A program made the translations under genes and the position numbers. A stretch of DNA of 64,000 bases, taken from Acinetobacter pittii (GTDB lineage: Bacteria > Pseudomonadota > Gammaproteobacteria > Pseudomonadales > Moraxellaceae). Within the stretch, counting starts at the first letter, position 1. Each line of letters begins with the position of its first letter. The stretch spans positions 1,364,001 through 1,428,000 of the forward strand of contig NZ_CP139286.1 in the NCBI RefSeq assembly GCF_034067285.1. The letters are read 5' to 3'. The notes under the pieces are model-generated. The model was not told where the DNA came from. It did not search any database and was given only the letters and a program-made list of their open reading frames with translations. Positions 1-8,420 of this stretch are shown in pieces.

Positions 1-2
1 AA

Positions 3-137
3 GAAGGATTTATTAATAGGGAAGTTTTTGCGGAAGTTCCTGTTAAAGTTGAGTATTCTTTAACTGAAGATGGCAAGAAATTAAACGGCTTGGTTGAGGT
101 GCTAAAAGAAGTAGGTACTTGGTTAAAAGCAAGATAG
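3..137 (+). CDS. HxlR-family regulator, C-terminal fragment
   Basis: This is the last 44 codons of a gene whose start lies left of the window. The visible residues include an EVPVKVEYSLTEDGK stretch followed by a helix rich in Leu and Val. That matches the wing and C-terminal helix of HxlR-type winged-helix regulators, where a V-x-Y-x-L-T-x-x-G motif is characteristic. The DNA-binding helix is not in view, so the target is unknown. The assignment rests on that motif only; another MarR-like winged-helix protein is possible but less likely. Confidence 0.75.
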   Translation, partial: EGFINREVFAEVPVKVEYSLTEDGKKLNGLVEVLKEVGTWLKAR

Positions 138-211
138 TTCAGCTATTTTTAGATTATGACGCCAGAAGATGAAATTAAGTTAAAGAACAATATCTATAAA
201 ATTTTAGGCAT

Positions 212-271
212 AAAAAAAGCCTGATGCTACGAATCAGGCTTCAGTATTCATCGACAATAGGAGTTGATGAA
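212..271. repeat. Paired-hairpin module 1
   Basis: An A7 run (212-218) precedes a 7-bp hairpin, GCCTGAT (219-225) with ATCAGGC (233-239). A second hairpin follows: TTCATCGAC (247-255) with GTTGATGAA (263-271), containing one G-U pair. The A-run makes the first hairpin a plausible terminator for minus-strand transcription. The same two-part layout recurs at 364-419. Confidence 0.6.
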
Positions 272-363
272 CAAGACCAATCTAACAGACCTGCTCTGTA
301 AAGGCAAACTGAGGCTTGAATTGCTGAGTCAGCTAAAATTAAATTTTTCAGAATATACGCATT

Positions 364-419
364 AAAAAAGCCCTTGCTCGAAAGCGAAGGGCTTAGTCAT
401 TCATTGATCTACCAATGAA
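364..419. repeat. Paired-hairpin module 2
   Basis: An A6 run (364-369) precedes a hairpin GCCCTT (370-375) with AAGGGC (387-392), whose upper part GCT/AGC pairs around a small loop. It is followed by a second hairpin TTCATTG (400-406) with CAATGAA (413-419). The layout copies module 1 while the first stem has a different sequence, so the structure rather than the sequence is conserved. Confidence 0.6.
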
Positions 420-718
420 CTATATAAGGCTCATCTCATACTAAGAACAGTATAACTGAATTTAGGGGAGTAGAGAAGAAAACCTTTAAATAGCTTACTT
501 ATTCTATTTGTACTTAATTTATTGAGGCATATAGCAAGTTACATCAATAGTAAACCAAGACACAAAACTTGCACTTTGTATTCTGGAGTGTGTGGTATTT
601 GTGTGTAAGCCCCGATTAGATTGGCTTTGGGAACGAAGCAATAGCGGTTAAATGATTCAAATAACGTTTGGAGTGAACATTTTGAAGAATCAGGGCGGAT
701 GTAAGCAAGGAAGTAAAT

Positions 719-961
719 ATGAATTTGATTAGATTAGAAGAACTCTCATTGATGAGTAATGCGGTTTTGACACCTCAATTAAACAATTGGCCATGTATAC
801 AATCAGCAAATTTAGAAGATACTGATTGTCAAAAGCATAGAGACAGTTTTTCCGAACAATCTGATAAAAAATTTCATAAAGAATGGCGAAAACAACAAAA
901 GAAAATACTTAAAAATATTCCGAGTAATGCTGTGTTACTCAGTATGAATGACTCTATTTAG
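719..961 (+). CDS. Small hypothetical protein, 80 aa
   Basis: I do not recognise this protein. It is hydrophilic and rich in Lys, Gln and Ser, with a basic stretch near residues 50-65 (KKFHKEWRKQQKKILK). It has no signal peptide or membrane segment. An AAGGA Shine-Dalgarno lies seven bases before the ATG, which is the main support for translation. It sits between the hairpin modules and a phage head-protein gene, so it may be part of a degraded mobile element. No function is proposed. Confidence 0.45.
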   Translation: MNLIRLEELSLMSNAVLTPQLNNWPCIQSANLEDTDCQKHRDSFSEQSDKKFHKEWRKQQKKILKNIPSNAVLLSMNDSI

Positions 962-1151
962 TCTAGGCATCAAACAATTTTATAAAGACATAAATTACAA
1001 GGATGAGCTGTTAGCTAAATAACTTTACGTAGCTACACTTGTTAGTCATAACTTCTTCTAGAGATACTGAAAATATTAATAAATAACGAATATGTAAGGG
1101 AAGACGGGCAAATAGAAAATAACAAAAAAGGCACTTCTGTAGAGGTAATTT

Positions 1152-2258
1152 ATGGTTAATCTTCACCAGAAATCACTTTTTGATGTTCTGACTCAACATC
1201 AGGCTTATCTATATCGAGCATCCTCAAGATCGGTCAATGAGCTTCTTAATTTATTTAATTCCGAAACGGTTAACATGCTTACCAAGTTAAGTAATTTGTT
1301 AGATGGACTAAATGAAAAGGAAAAAACAGCGCTAGCAGGTGGGCTTTACTCAACAGCTCCATTAAAAGAGATACGTGCACTAATTTCTCAATGGTTTAAT
1401 GTAACGAATGATGCACTCATTGATACGTTTACCGTCTCTGCTGTGGCATTGGCTGTCTATGAAGCCAGATATATGTCAAAAATTTTTGGTGGTAAACATA
1501 AAGAGTTAAAAGGTGAACAGCTCTATAAAGCTGCTAAACGTGTTCCTTTAGCAGGTGGCGCATTGGTAGATGAGTTGCTCTTGAAAATTGTAGAGGTGGC
1601 GCGTCAACGTGTCGAATATGCAATTCGGGATGGCCTTAATACTGGAGCCACAAATCAACAAATTATTCAAAGGATTCAGGGTACTAAACGCCTTAAATAT
1701 GAAGATGGACTATTAAATAGCACAAAGGCAGATATTGAACGAACTGTACGTACAATTCGAAGCCATATATCCAATCAGGCCTATTTAAATAGCTATAAAC
1801 AGTTAAAGTTTGAATATGTCAGATTTGTAAGTGTCCTTGATGGAAGAACCTCTAAAGTGTGTGCTGCACTTGATAGTAGTGTCTGGACCATCAATGATCC
1901 TACAAAGAAAGTTCCTCCTCTACATCCTCATTGTCGTAGTATTTTAATTCCAACACATGAAGATGGTCAGCTCGTAGGCAGCCGAGCTTTCATTATGGAT
2001 GAAAGAAAATTTAAGGATATTCCTAAAAGTGAACGTGAACAATTAACTGGTCAATTAGATGCAAATACTTCTTTTAAAGAATTTTTTAAATTGACAGATG
2101 ATTTCTTTCAAAAAGAGTGGCTAGGACCTAAAAGGTATCAACTATATAAAGAAGGGGAATTCGATTTTGATAAGTTTTTTGATCCAGAAGGGCGATTATA
2201 TACACTTGAGGAGCTTAAAGAACTGGATGAGCGGGCTTTTAAAGCTTTGGGATTGTGA
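1152..2258 (+). CDS. Phage Mu F / SPP1 gp7-like head morphogenesis protein
   Basis: The 368-aa product carries the C-terminal signature of the phage head morphogenesis family: FVSVLDGRTSKVCAALD near residue 226, then PPLHPHCRS near residue 257, with the conserved Asp, Cys and His-x-x-Cys-Arg positions. In Mu and SPP1 such proteins are minor head components made next to the portal gene. Here no portal, terminase or capsid gene is nearby, so this is likely an orphan left from a prophage. A GAGG Shine-Dalgarno six bases before the ATG and an intact frame suggest it is still translatable. The N-terminal 200 residues are mostly helical and not diagnostic. Some family members are fused to toxins, but I see no such domain here. 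Confidence 0.8.
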   Translation: MVNLHQKSLFDVLTQHQAYLYRASSRSVNELLNLFNSETVNMLTKLSNLLDGLNEKEKTALAGGLYSTAPLKEIRALISQWFNVTNDALIDTFTVSAVALAVYEARYMSKIFGGKHKELKGEQLYKAAKRVPLAGGALVDELLLKIVEVARQRVEYAIRDGLNTGATNQQIIQRIQGTKRLKYEDGLLNSTKADIERTVRTIRSHISNQAYLNSYKQLKFEYVRFVSVLDGRTSKVCAALDSSVWTINDPTKKVPPLHPHCRSILIPTHEDGQLVGSRAFIMDERKFKDIPKSEREQLTGQLDANTSFKEFFKLTDDFFQKEWLGPKRYQLYKEGEFDFDKFFDPEGRLYTLEELKELDERAFKALGL

Positions 2259-2419
2259 TTGAGGACCGCAGCATTTGGATAGGATTTTTATCTTAAATAA
2301 CTTTTTTGGTTTTAACTAAATATACACACTTAAACAATTAGTTGAAAAAAGTTTCCATTATTTAGTCAGGTAGCATGTTAAGTTTTTCTCAATCATAAAA
2401 AGTTAAAAAGGATGAGAAT

Positions 2420-2683
2420 ATGAAATTTTCCTACCAAGATCTTGACGGAAATAATGTTGAAGTGGAATGTGAAAGTTATATCCATATCCCATCAGGAGCG
2501 GCTGTAAAATCTACAGAAGCTGGCAATTATCATATTACTGAAAATTTTAGCTTCTATAAAAAAATAGAAGCTGATTCTGTACCCATCTATCGATTTGCTA
2601 TTGATCGCAATTCTAATGTGTTTAACAGTGATGAACTTCCCGCACTCGCTCAAATCGGCAAAGATTGGAAAAATTTAGACTAG
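2420..2683 (+). CDS. Hypothetical protein, 87 aa
   Basis: A small acidic, soluble protein that I do not recognise. It begins MKFSYQDLDG and has a pattern of short beta-like stretches (VEVECESYIHI, YHITENFSFYKK). There is no signal peptide, membrane segment or cysteine cluster. A GGATGAG sequence shortly before the ATG is a good ribosome binding site, and a hairpin terminator follows the stop codon, so it looks like a single-gene unit. Its place just after the phage gene could mean phage cargo, but nothing in the sequence proves that. Confidence 0.6.
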   Translation: MKFSYQDLDGNNVEVECESYIHIPSGAAVKSTEAGNYHITENFSFYKKIEADSVPIYRFAIDRNSNVFNSDELPALAQIGKDWKNLD

Positions 2684-2697
2684 TTTTCAATCCTTCT

Positions 2698-2720
2698 AAA
2701 GCCCTCACCCGAGGGTTTTA
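2698..2720 (+). terminator. Terminator after the 87-aa gene
   Basis: CCCTC (2702-2706) pairs with GAGGG (2711-2715), flanked by AAA on the left and TTTTA on the right. It lies 19 bases after the stop and between convergent genes, so it may serve both. Confidence 0.6.
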
Positions 2721-2738
2721 GACTAAATTTTAAATGAT

Positions 2739-3593
2739 TTATTTCTTTTTAAATACAAGCATTAAGCCTATTAAAATTGCCATCATTCCAATTAAACCTG
2801 CCAGTGGCAACTTATTTTTCAAAATTAGAAAATCTAAAATTGCAGTAACCACAGGGACTAAATAAAACAAGCTTGTAACATTTACAATATTGCCCTGACT
2901 TAGAAGCCGGTAAAGTAAAAGTTGAGCAACTACAGAAATTAAAATTCCAAGAAATAACACCGAAATAATGAGTTGTGAATTCCACATTATTTCAAAATGT
3001 TCAAACGGAACTATAAATAAGCAAACGACAAGACTGACTACATATTGGAGCGGTAAGATATCAGTTGGAGCTTGTTGAATATTCTTTTGCATGATGGCGC
3101 CAAACGTTATACAGATCAGTGCAGCCAAGGCAAAGCATATGCCAATTGGAGCGATAAAAGATATAGTCAGACTTTTCCACACTAAAAGGATGAGTCCGGC
3201 TAAAGCAATAAATAGCCCTAATAATCTTTCTTTTTGTAAATTCTTTTCTAGAAGACAAAGCGTCAAGATTGGCTGTATTCCCATGATTGTTGCCATTAAA
3301 CCAGGAGTAACCCCGTGAGCCATCGCTTTGAAATAACAGATTGAATAACCTGCAATCATGAGCAATCCAGTCAGTAAAACTTGCTTTCGAGTTCCGTGCT
3401 TGGGTAAGAACCTTTTTCTGAAAATCGCAAGTAACAACAGAACAATCAAAGCGATAGAAAATCTTAGAATTAATAATGCTATGGGTGAGGCATTATCGAG
3501 TCCCCATCGAGTAAAAATCGCGGCACTTCCCCAAAGTAAAACGAAAATAGATGTCGCACTTTGTGATGCGAGCAGCTGTTTATTTAGGCGCAT
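2739..3593 (-). CDS. EamA/DMT-family transporter
   Basis: A 284-aa membrane protein with about ten hydrophobic segments, the size and pattern of the drug/metabolite transporter superfamily with two EamA repeats. The first repeat starts near LLWGSAAIFTRWGLD and the second near ICITFGAIMQKN. It ends in the usual short basic tail (FKKK). Such proteins sit in the inner membrane and export amino acids, metabolites or drugs; the substrate cannot be read from the sequence. A strong AGGAGGAGG ribosome binding site lies just before the ATG. It is divergent from the LysR gene at 3819, a common regulator-target layout, so that LysR protein is a candidate regulator (inference). Confidence 0.88.
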   Translation of the reverse strand: MRLNKQLLASQSATSIFVLLWGSAAIFTRWGLDNASPIALLILRFSIALIVLLLLAIFRKRFLPKHGTRKQVLLTGLLMIAGYSICYFKAMAHGVTPGLMATIMGIQPILTLCLLEKNLQKERLLGLFIALAGLILLVWKSLTISFIAPIGICFALAALICITFGAIMQKNIQQAPTDILPLQYVVSLVVCLFIVPFEHFEIMWNSQLIISVLFLGILISVVAQLLLYRLLSQGNIVNVTSLFYLVPVVTAILDFLILKNKLPLAGLIGMMAILIGLMLVFKKK

Positions 3594-3818
3594 AAAACCT
3601 CCTCCTAGTGCGTAATATCTAAGAAATACGAAGTGATAAAATAATTTTTAAGTACAGTGATTAAAGGTTTATTTAGTCATTAAGCAATTCATGGATAACT
3701 TTTTTAAGAAAAATGAATTGGTTTAACTTCTTCTAATTTCAGTATGAGAGAGACAACAAATAAAGAAAAGCGCATAATTCTTTTATATACTATTTGAAAA
3801 TCGAATAGATAAATCCTC

Positions 3819-4688
3819 ATGAATTTAAAAAACCTACAGATCGATTGGTTAAAGTGTTTTGTCACCGTAGTAGATACAGGCTCACTATCGAATGCAGCCC
3901 CTGAGTTATACCGCTCACAGTCTGCTGTTAGCATGCAATTGAAAAAACTAGAAGAAGCGCTACATTGCCAACTTTTAATACGAACACATCGACAAATTGA
4001 ATTAACGTCGCAAGGGCAGCTACTTTTAGGTTATGCACGTCGTATTCTTGACTTGCATGCTGAAGCTCAAATGGCATTTCACGGAGATGAACTGAAAGGG
4101 CGTATACGTCTTGGGGTACCCGATGATTATGCAGCGAAATATTTAACGCCCGTACTGAAGCGTTTTGCGCCACGTTATGGAGGAGTTGAAATCGAGTTGA
4201 TCTGTGAGCAATCTACTTCGTTAATACCGCGGGTAGAAAATGGGGATATAGATTTGGCATTAATTTCAAGAGATAACGCTCGTCAAGGCACACTTTTATT
4301 TCATGAACCGATGGTGTGGGTAGGCTCCCCACAGTTTGAGCTTTGGCGAGAAGACCCACTTCCAATTGCAGTTTATGAAAGTACCAGCCAAGCAAAAAAG
4401 AGTGCGATTAATTCCTTAGCATTACAAGGACGCCGTTATCGTGTGGTATATAACAGTTCAAGCTTAGCAGGCCAAATTGCAGCAGTTGAAAGTGGTTTAG
4501 CAATTGCTGTGTTCACACAGTGTAGTGCACCCGAGCATTTAACGATATTGGGGGCTGATCATGGCCTTGGACCTTTAGAACCGATGGAGGCCGCTGTCTA
4601 TCGAAGTAGAGCATCTTTAGAATCAAAAGCTGTAGATCACTTATATGACTTACTCATCAAAACACTTCGGCATTCGGTTAATGTTTGA
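3819..4688 (+). CDS. LysR-family transcriptional regulator
   Basis: The 289-aa product has an N-terminal winged helix (residues about 5-65) with the LysR pattern LSNAAPELYRSQSAVSMQLKKLE and then a co-inducer-binding domain. The recognition-helix residues SQSAVS are typical. Its gene is divergent from an EamA exporter across a 225-bp gap, which suggests that it controls that exporter and itself. The effector is unknown. Codon usage and length are normal for the family. Confidence 0.92.
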   Translation: MNLKNLQIDWLKCFVTVVDTGSLSNAAPELYRSQSAVSMQLKKLEEALHCQLLIRTHRQIELTSQGQLLLGYARRILDLHAEAQMAFHGDELKGRIRLGVPDDYAAKYLTPVLKRFAPRYGGVEIELICEQSTSLIPRVENGDIDLALISRDNARQGTLLFHEPMVWVGSPQFELWREDPLPIAVYESTSQAKKSAINSLALQGRRYRVVYNSSSLAGQIAAVESGLAIAVFTQCSAPEHLTILGADHGLGPLEPMEAAVYRSRASLESKAVDHLYDLLIKTLRHSVNV

Positions 4689-4871
4689 TTTTAACATTTT
4701 GGGGAACTACTTATATTTGTTTGCACATTTTGTTTTGAAATTTAAGATATATCTAAATAGCTTTACATTTTTGCGTTAAATCTACAAAAAAGCCTAGAAA
4801 CCTATGCTGATCGTAAAACTAATAAAAAGTATTTATTAACTCATTAATCTAAACAATTCATGAGGTGAAAC

Positions 4872-5003
4872 ATGACAAAAATTATAGCGTCCTTAGGTTT
4901 AGCTGCTTTTATTGCTTTAAGTGTGAGCGCTTGCCAAGGTGAAAACGACACAAACCAGCAAGATAAAACCACGACTCCACATTCAATGGATAAGGATTCA
5001 TAA
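4872..5003 (+). CDS. Small lipoprotein, 43 aa
   Basis: This short frame begins ATG ACA AAA and encodes a hydrophobic signal peptide (residues 4-19) ending in a lipobox, LSVSA followed by Cys21. The mature part is only 23 hydrophilic residues rich in Asp, Asn, Gln and Thr. It resembles the entericidin-sized lipoproteins of gamma-proteobacteria in layout, though I cannot claim homology. GAGGTG precedes the start by a few bases and a good terminator follows the stop, so it is a self-contained unit. It is likely anchored in the outer or inner membrane. Confidence 0.75.
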   Translation: MTKIIASLGLAAFIALSVSACQGENDTNQQDKTTTPHSMDKDS

Positions 5004-5020
5004 CCTAGTTAAATCTCTAA

Positions 5021-5046
5021 AGCCCGTCGTAAGATGGGTTTTTTTA
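5021..5046 (+). terminator. Rho-independent terminator
   Basis: CCCGTC pairs with GATGGG around a GTAA loop, followed by a run of seven T. It ends the transcript of the 43-aa lipoprotein. Confidence 0.85.
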
Positions 5047-5275
5047 TATCTTTTATTCTTATACCAAAGTGTGATTTGTAACTCAAAATATTTATTTTTA
5101 ACGGCACTGTTCAAAATATGTTGACTAGTACACTAGGTTTTAAATATATTTAAATTTGAAACTCATTATTTTAAATAGAACTCTATATTTAAAATAACTT
5201 GTTTAAATATCATCAGTTCAGAAATTTAACCTTTAAATTTGATTATAAAAATATAAATGAATCAAGGAGGTGGGT

Positions 5276-5563
5276 ATGGATGCTAAATTTCACTCTGAAA
5301 ATGAATATGGTTTTATATTAAATATATTGAACCATTATGTCGTGATAAAAAAGTCATTAAAAAATGACCATTATCCTTATGATTCATTTGGTTATCTTCT
5401 TGCTCTTTATCAGCCGCTAAAAGTCTATATTCCCCAACTTCCACATCCGAAAATTTATATTGAGATTGGTGGAATTTCTTATGACAGAATAATTGTTATG
5501 CAAACAGAAGAAGAGACAGAAGCCATGAATGTTTTAATGGATTTAGGACAGCTTGTTGTTTAA
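5276..5563 (+). CDS. Hypothetical protein, 95 aa
   Basis: I do not recognise this small soluble protein (MDAKFHSENEYGF...). It is rich in Tyr, Ile and His and has no signal peptide or membrane segment. The frame can be opened by a GTG at 5270, but an AAGGAGG ribosome binding site at 5264-5270 sits at ideal distance from the ATG at 5276, so I take the ATG. The next gene downstream is over 200 bases away and there is no clear operon partner. Confidence 0.65.
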   Translation: MDAKFHSENEYGFILNILNHYVVIKKSLKNDHYPYDSFGYLLALYQPLKVYIPQLPHPKIYIEIGGISYDRIIVMQTEEETEAMNVLMDLGQLVV

Positions 5564-5805
5564 AAATTAAGTGATTTTTTAAATGAGTTCAATTTACTTA
5601 CGGACACTTTTTCTTGAGTAAATTGAACAAAAAACTTTAAGTGAAAAATAGAGTTAAACAGTAGAACTCATAAAATTATTCCGTGTTTTAATTTATCTTT
5701 TTAAACAAAGCCTTTAATAAGATACAAAAAACCACAAAAGCTAAATCTATAACTTTAAAAGAATTTGTTTATATAACTAAGACTATTATAAAACAGGAAA
5801 TTGTA

Positions 5806-6168
5806 ATGAAAAAAATACTTTTAACAGCATTGGCTGGATGTGCTTTATTAGGTAGTAATGCTGTGATGGCTAAACCAGATGCTGCTTTATTAAAAGAAGC
5901 GACAAAGAATGTAGTCGCAGTATCTAAAATAAAAACTTTAGCTGATGAAGCTGGGGTAACTTTAACAGGAACTATTGTAAAGCATATTGCTGGTGATCAT
6001 TTTGAGCTCAAAGATGCAACTGGTTCCATCATTATTGATATCGATGATGACTTATGGAAGCCTTTACAGTTAAAAGCAGGGGATAAAGTCCGTGTGGTGG
6101 GAGAGGTAGATAAGCATAGAGTTAAACCTACCGATATTGAAGTTTTTCAGATTGAACGAGTTAAATAA
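5806..6168 (+). CDS. YgiW/YdeI-like periplasmic stress protein (BOF domain)
   Basis: A 120-aa exported protein. Residues 1-22 form a signal peptide ending AVMA. The rest is a bacterial OB-fold domain with the family pattern VTLTGTIVKHIAGDHFELKDATG, then IDIDDDLW and the repeat-like KAGDKVRVVGEVDK and IEVFQIERV. Family members such as E. coli YgiW and YdeI are small periplasmic proteins linked to peroxide, metal and peptide stress. The length is normal. It is a single-gene unit ended by a strong hairpin shared with the convergent GNAT gene. Confidence 0.88.
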   Translation: MKKILLTALAGCALLGSNAVMAKPDAALLKEATKNVVAVSKIKTLADEAGVTLTGTIVKHIAGDHFELKDATGSIIIDIDDDLWKPLQLKAGDKVRVVGEVDKHRVKPTDIEVFQIERVK

Positions 6169-6210
6169 AACAGTTTAATTTGCATAAATCGTATTCATCT
6201 TAATAAAAAG

Positions 6211-6240
6211 AAAACTCCTACTTTTAGGAGTTTTCTTTTA
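6211..6240. terminator. Bidirectional terminator
   Basis: A perfect 10-bp stem, AAAACTCCTA (6211-6220) with TAGGAGTTTT (6225-6234), around a CTTT loop. T-rich flanks on both strands and its position between convergent genes indicate use in both directions. Confidence 0.88.
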
Positions 6241-6257
6241 AAGACAATAACTTTCTA

Positions 6258-6764
6258 TTATTGTGTCGCATTAAATGCCTCATGATATGCAACATTCGCT
6301 TTTGGAATATTGCCGGAGAAAGTTAGAGCTTGAAAATACTCACTCGGTACATCAGGCAGAATTAGCTCAGGATAATTTTTAAAACCAAATCTGTTGTAAT
6401 AGCTTGGATCACCTAATAAAACACATCCTTGTGCTTCGAGTTTTTTTAATTTTTCCAATGATTTATTCATGAGGAGTGAGCCAATACCACGACCTTGTTT
6501 AGCGGGGTGAACAGAAATAGGACCTAAACCATACCAACCTATTTCACCTGAACTTATTTGAACGGGTGAAATGGCAACATGGCCAATAATAGAGCCATCT
6601 TCAATTGCCACTAGAGAAATAATGAGTTGACCGTGAGTTCTTAAACTATTAACAATAAAATGTTCGGTATGACTTGTGTGCTCAGCATTTTCAAAAGCTG
6701 CTTTTGTTAGTTTTTCTATCGCTTCAATATCTTTATCTTGCTCATCACGAATAATAATATTCAT
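6258..6764 (-). CDS. GNAT-family N-acetyltransferase (YhbS-like)
   Basis: The 168-aa product has the GNAT fold: an N-terminal IRDEQDKDIEAIEKLT strand-helix, GLGPISVHP as the beta-4 strand, and the acetyl-CoA pyrophosphate loop QGRGIG at residues 90-95. A later LLGDPSYYNRFGF motif is typical of the YhbS subgroup of predicted acetyltransferases. The acceptor substrate is unknown. It is a monocistronic gene convergent with the BOF-protein gene. The start is the first ATG and gives the expected length. Confidence 0.9.
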   Translation of the reverse strand: MNIIIRDEQDKDIEAIEKLTKAAFENAEHTSHTEHFIVNSLRTHGQLIISLVAIEDGSIIGHVAISPVQISSGEIGWYGLGPISVHPAKQGRGIGSLLMNKSLEKLKKLEAQGCVLLGDPSYYNRFGFKNYPELILPDVPSEYFQALTFSGNIPKANVAYHEAFNATQ

Positions 6765-7142
6765 TAAAAAACTCTTCCAGATTTATTGATTAGCTATACG
6801 GCTTAACAGTTAGATAAGTTCTCTTTATTGGTTTTTGTCGAAATATCCATAAAAGAAATTTAAATATCTATTTAGATTTTAGTCTAAGTAATTCAATTAT
6901 GATAGCTAACTCATATAAGCCTTATTTTTATTATTTTACCAAACGTTAAATTATTTTTAACTTTATTTATGCCATTCGTCAGAAAAATTAGATAACTATT
7001 TCATATAATTAATGCTATAAATTGATAGAGTTATCTAAATTAATTTTGTTTAATAAATATACTGATTGATAAAAAAGGCAACTTGGCTATATTCCATACA
7101 TATATTGCAAAATCAGCAATATATTTCTAGGATGGAATAAAA
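6765..7142. other. AT-rich divergent intergenic region upstream of the OmpW-like gene
   Basis: This 378-bp gap contains the promoters of the GNAT gene (leftward) and the porin gene (rightward). I cannot place either promoter with confidence because the whole stretch is AT-rich. The one clear structure is the hairpin at 7090-7139 just before the porin start. Confidence 0.6.
7090..7139 (+). promoter_or_regulatory. Leader hairpin covering the ribosome binding site of the OmpW-like gene
   Basis: Two nested inverted repeats can be seen. The outer is TATTCCAT (7090-7097) with ATGGAATA (7132-7139). The inner is ATATATTGC (7100-7108) with GCAATATAT (7116-7124), with a 7-base loop. The outer right arm includes the GGA that would be the Shine-Dalgarno for the ATG at 7143, so folding should hide it. 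A role as thermosensor or small-RNA target is inference. Confidence 0.5.
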
Positions 7143-8255
7143 ATGAAAAAAAGAGTAATAAAAATAGCAATAGTGAGCTCATTATCTGTAATAACAAGCA
7201 TGAGTTATGCGGAAGGATTTAAAAGATTCTCTGTATCTGCTGGATGGTTACATGTAATGCCACAAGGTAAAGCTAATCCGTTTAATATTAATACCGCTGT
7301 TAAAAATGGAACTGCTGCTAAAGTTGGCACTATTTCAACAACAAGCTTTTTAAACTCTGTTGATCCAAATGCCACAGAGGTAGATTTGGGCGGCGGAGTC
7401 TTTAATCAAAAAGAATTTCTAGACCTGGTTCTCAAAGAGAAGTCTATGCGAGAAATTATTCTTGATGCAGATGGCAATATTAAACCTGAAGTTTCAGGTA
7501 TTGCGACGGTTCGAGGAATCGAAAACTGGCAACAAAATGATGCAGGGCTTGAAGTTGATGATGTAGATACGTTGGGATTAACCTTTAACTATTATCTGAA
7601 TGATAATGTGTCTTTACAATTTATTGGCGGAATTCCACCTAAAGTGGACGTTAAAGGTAAAGGAGAAATCTTAGCGCCATTAAGTGGAGTCGCCATGTCT
7701 CCGTTTGACTTGGTAAAATACCTTTTTCCGAATGGGATTGCCTTGGGTCAAGCGATTCCAATTACTAACTTAGGAAATAAATCTAAAGCGGCATCTATTC
7801 GAGCCTGGACACCTACGATAGAAGCACAATACCAATTTGGTAGAAGCGGAGTAAATAAGTTTAGACCTTATATTGGTGCGGGCTTAATGTATGCTCATTT
7901 TAATGATATTAAACTTAATGATGGAATTCACTCTGATTTAGTCTCCGCAGGTCATATGATTCAAAATGTCTTAGATGGTAAAGCTGGAGCGGCTTTAGAT
8001 CGAAAAGAGTCGAGCGGAAAAATGGTGGTTAATGTCGATACAGATGATGCAATAGCCCCTATTTTTACTGCTGGTTTTACCTATGATTTTAATGACTCAT
8101 GGTATACGGTTGCTTCAGTATCATATGCAAAACTAAACAACAAAGCACAAATTGATGTAGTTAATCAAAATACTGGGACTCGCTTAATACATGCAACAAC
8201 AAAAGTTGATATTGATCCGCTGATTACCTATTTAGGGGTAGGGTATCGATTCTAA
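7143..8255 (+). CDS. OmpW-family outer membrane protein, long form
   Basis: The 370-aa precursor has a signal peptide (residues 1-23, ending SYAEG) and a mature part with OmpW features: FSVSAGWLHVMPQGKANPFN at the start, a central PTIEAQYQFGRSGVNKFRPYIGAGLMYAHF, and a C-terminal TYLGVGYRF ending in Phe as beta-barrel proteins do. OmpW proteins are eight-stranded barrels of roughly 200 residues that pass small hydrophobic molecules. This one is far longer; the extra sequence lies after the first strand and around residues 255-295, presumably as external loops. It is followed by a strong bidirectional hairpin and is a single-gene unit. Its translation may be controlled by the leader hairpin. 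Confidence 0.85.
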   Translation: MKKRVIKIAIVSSLSVITSMSYAEGFKRFSVSAGWLHVMPQGKANPFNINTAVKNGTAAKVGTISTTSFLNSVDPNATEVDLGGGVFNQKEFLDLVLKEKSMREIILDADGNIKPEVSGIATVRGIENWQQNDAGLEVDDVDTLGLTFNYYLNDNVSLQFIGGIPPKVDVKGKGEILAPLSGVAMSPFDLVKYLFPNGIALGQAIPITNLGNKSKAASIRAWTPTIEAQYQFGRSGVNKFRPYIGAGLMYAHFNDIKLNDGIHSDLVSAGHMIQNVLDGKAGAALDRKESSGKMVVNVDTDDAIAPIFTAGFTYDFNDSWYTVASVSYAKLNNKAQIDVVNQNTGTRLIHATTKVDIDPLITYLGVGYRF

Positions 8256-8265
8256 GTTTTAAAAA

Positions 8266-8308
8266 AAGGTATCTCAGAATTAATAATATTAAATTTTTGA
8301 GATACCTT
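8266..8308. terminator. Terminator after the OmpW-like gene
   Basis: AAGGTATCTCA (8266-8276) pairs perfectly over 11 bp with TGAGATACCTT (8298-8308). A-rich and T-rich flanks are present, and it starts about ten bases after the stop codon. Confidence 0.85.
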
Positions 8309-8420
8309 ATTTGTTACTATTTATAAAAAACAACTATTACTTATTAAACTTATACATAAAGTAAAATTCTATAAAACTATTTTTAATATAATAATTTAAA
8401 AATATTTTGAGGGTTGGAAA

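Larger units (their letters stand above)
138..718. other. Intergenic stretch with two paired-hairpin modules
   Basis: No convincing gene lies in this 580-bp stretch. It holds two similar modules (about 212-271 and 364-419). Each is an A-tract, a GC-rich hairpin ending in GGCTT, and a second hairpin built on TTCAT/ATGAA. The rest, about 420-718, is AT-rich and I see no further structure in it beyond a Shine-Dalgarno (AAGGA) for the small gene that follows. Confidence 0.6.

Noticed and set aside
4939..5124. 61-aa frame after 4939
   Set aside because: It overlaps the end of the lipoprotein gene in another frame and passes through that gene's terminator.
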